DNA from: Symbiodinium natans
Taxonomy: Eukaryota > Sar > Dinophyceae > Suessiales > Symbiodiniaceae
Direction: 5' to 3'
Length of the DNA stretch: 62,000 nt
NCBI GenBank assembly: GCA_905221605.1
Contig: CAJNDS010000041.1
Location: 72,501-134,500 of the forward strand
In this document: piece by piece, positions 60,901 through 62,000 of the stretch
How positions within the stretch are numbered: position 1 is the first letter of the stretch
Layout of the letters: every line of letters starts with the position of its first letter
Translations under genes and position numbers: made by a program
The notes under the pieces: model-generated
What the model was told of the DNA's origin: nothing
The model's database searches: none
Seen by the model: the letters and a program-made list of their open reading frames with translations, nothing else

Positions 60901-61566
60901 TTCGTTTCGAGGGATCCTAAACTACCTGCCACCTGAGTTTCAAACTATCCAAAACAAGGCCCACAGGAGGCTTGTTTATAAGGTCCTTAAGGGAGGGGGG
61001 GCAATGCCAAGATTCCTTAATCCTCCCCACTACTCCCTAAGGCTCCCTGAGCTTCCCTAAGGTTCCCGAGGTACCGACCCCCCAATGAACCTTCCGTTCC
61101 CTTAAGGGCCCGATAACTTATGAAAGGGCAGTTGGGGTGGGATCACAAGCGTGGGGGAGCCTGAGAGCAAGGTCGCCGCAGTAGGGCTCGAACAGGATGC
61201 CAGGGTTTAGGGTTTAGGGTTTAGGGTTTAGGGTTTAGAGTTAAGGGTTTAGGGTTTAGGGTTTAGGGTTTAGGGTTTAGAGTTAAGGGTTTAGGGTTTA
61301 GGGTTTAGGGTTGAGGAAACTTTCCGGGCCCTCTGATGATGCGGTCGGCTCTGTACTCCTGTGGAGTTCGAGCAGTATGCCGAAGTAGCTCGCGTTGGAA
61401 CGCCATGTAGCTAATCATGTGAGAAACCCTAAACCCTAAACCCTAAACCCTAAACCCTAAACCCTAAACCCTAAACCCTAAACCTTAAACCCTAAACCCT
61501 AAACCCTAAACCCTTTTAGGTCATGATCTTCTGCAACACCATTGACAACTGCACCCGAGCTCTCGA
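54997..61566 (+). CDS. DEAD-box (DEVD) RNA helicase, continuation: motifs II-IV, partial at window end
   Basis: Exons: 54997-55053, 55542-55579, 56158-56206, 57297-57326, 57653-57695, 59127-59168, 59690-59738, 60344-60392, 60662-60709, 61520 to about 61566. Acceptors are all AG|G and phases agree throughout, including from 43426 across HSP90. WQHVKALVIDE joined to VDTLVGEDSPNPM gives motif II as D-E-V-D. LPPDLQWVFVTATVSE is motif III (Thr-Ala-Thr for Ser-Ala-Thr). GPGLHRVPVNCLRPG, EHVLIDCTPRRLYELP, QRLDAVMKSKLSALAG and VMIFCNTIDNCTRALE (motif IV) begin the second RecA domain. Motifs V and VI must lie beyond 62000. Exon 57653 could start at 57635, and 60392 could extend to 60416. Confidence 0.85.
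55377..55405 (+). repeat. Poly-C to poly-A switch tract
   Basis: About 20 C, with a T, followed by about 12 A. Confidence 0.9.
55667..55753. mobile_element. Family C TIR element, compact
   Basis: TTGGCGGTTCATGGGTACTTAG on the left, CTACTTAGAAGTCCCTATGAACCTCCAG on the right; AAGTAGGG inside the left end. Confidence 0.78.
56220..56285 (+). repeat. TTTAGGG array
   Basis: Nine units about 15 bases after helicase exon 56158-56206 (motif III). Confidence 0.95.
57014..57265. repeat. TTTAGGG and CCCTAAA arrays in one helicase intron
   Basis: G-rich at 57014-57050, then about 13 perfect C-rich units at 57175-57265, 30 bases before exon 57297. Confidence 0.95.
57696..59126. other. Helicase intron with an AT-richer island
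   Basis: 57890-58400 is unique, AT-richer DNA with 60-80-codon frames of no recognised family. A TTTAGGG block lies at 58540-58590 and a degraded family A element at 58676-58747. 58860-59100 holds loose CCCTAAA words. Confidence 0.5.
58676..58747. mobile_element. Family A element, degraded
   Basis: GGGGGGATTCCCTTATATAATGAGGACCCC and GTTCGGAAGCCACCATG resemble 45974-46053. Confidence 0.55.
59900..60065 (-). repeat. CCCTAAA/CCCTGAA/CCCTCAA mosaic array
   Basis: Successive homogenised variants in the helicase intron 59739-60343. Confidence 0.93.
61205..61510. repeat. (TTTAGGG)n - loop - (CCCTAAA)n fold-back pair in a helicase intron
   Basis: About 14 G-rich units (with a repeated TTTAGAGTTAAGGG variant) at 61205-61312, a 110-base loop, and 12 C-rich units at 61425-61510, ending eight bases before exon 61520. 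Confidence 0.96.
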
Positions 61567-61607
61567 GTGGCCGCGAGCTCGGTTACAGGATGCCCTCCAG
61601 TGTGTAT

Positions 61608-61651
61608 AGGGGTCAGAATCATTACTAAGTGTATTCCCTTGTGGTCCCTAA
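61608..61651 (+). mobile_element. Family G element fragment
   Basis: AGGGGTCAGAATCATTACTAAG and GTATTCCCTTGTGGTCCC; interrupted on the right by the C tract. Confidence 0.5.
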
Positions 61652-61655
61652 AAGC

Positions 61656-61743
61656 GCCCCCCCCCCCCCCCCCACCCCCCCCCCCCCCCACCCCCCCCCC
61701 CCACCCCCCCCCCCCACCCCCCCCCCCACCACCCCCCCCCCCC

Positions 61744-61776
<33 letters not shown>

Positions 61777-61811
61777 ACCCCCCCCCTCCCCCCCCAAAAA
61801 AAAAAAAAAAA
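61656..61811 (+). repeat. Poly-C tract ending in poly-A
   Basis: About 140 bases almost pure C with scattered A and T, then about 16 A. Confidence 0.95.
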
Positions 61812-61954
61812 TCGAATCATTCAGGCCCCATATTGGGGGTTTAGGATTGTAGGGCGTATGTTTGGTGACCCCAACGCCTCCACATGTGGATCCTATATGA
61901 CTGATAGACCACAGGTGGTCCAGGTAGGACCTTGGGATGTCCCATGGCTTCCCT

Positions 61955-62000
61955 TACTAAACCCTAAACCCTAAATCCTAAACCCTAAACCCTAAACCCT
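61955..62000 (-). repeat. CCCTAAA array at the window end
   Basis: Six units, presumably upstream of the next helicase exon. Confidence 0.9.

Overview
The window looks like nuclear DNA of a eukaryote, most probably a dinoflagellate. Four things point that way. (1) The plant/alveolate-type telomere heptamer TTTAGGG/CCCTAAA is scattered through the interior in dozens of arrays. (2) All recognisable exons lie on the + strand. (3) Exons are tiny (about 20-450 nt) and separated by introns of 0.1-2 kb. (4) Introns begin with GT, GC or GA and end AG followed by an exon that starts with G, the known dinoflagellate rule. The genus cannot be named from the sequence.

Layout. 1-2100: degenerate telomere-like DNA, a tandem repeat and a small inverted-repeat element; no gene seen. 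2113-10340: sixteen exons, all but one junction in phase, encode a Pol-beta-superfamily nucleotidyltransferase (non-canonical poly(A)/poly(U) polymerase type). 10771-28185: about twenty short exon-like islands, many Pro/Arg/Gly-rich, whose frame and gene membership I cannot fix. 30193-43426: the N-terminal extension and first RecA-like half of a DEAD-box (DEVD) RNA helicase. 43824-53727: a complete cytosolic HSP90 gene, 22 exons, 708 codons plus stop, ending in MEEVD. 54997-61566: the helicase resumes in phase with motif II (DEVD), motif III (TAT) and motif IV, then runs off the window. HSP90 therefore appears to be nested, same strand, inside one 11.6-kb helicase intron.

The most striking structure is intronic. 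Telomere-type arrays are polarised: TTTAGGG arrays follow exons (5' part of the intron) and CCCTAAA arrays precede exons (3' part). The pre-mRNA can thus fold each intron into a (UUUAGGG)n:(CCCUAAA)n stem that brings the splice sites together. The repeats also supply splice signals themselves (G|GTTTAG donors; CCCTAAACCCCAG| acceptors). Several families of about 80-130-bp terminal-inverted-repeat elements sit in the introns, some flush with the splice sites, like introners. Among the 21 HSP90 introns I count 9 GC, 9 GA and 3 GT donors. I propose this as hairpin-defined, telomere-repeat-bearing introns. Exons were read by eye, so boundaries inside direct repeats can slide by a few bases.
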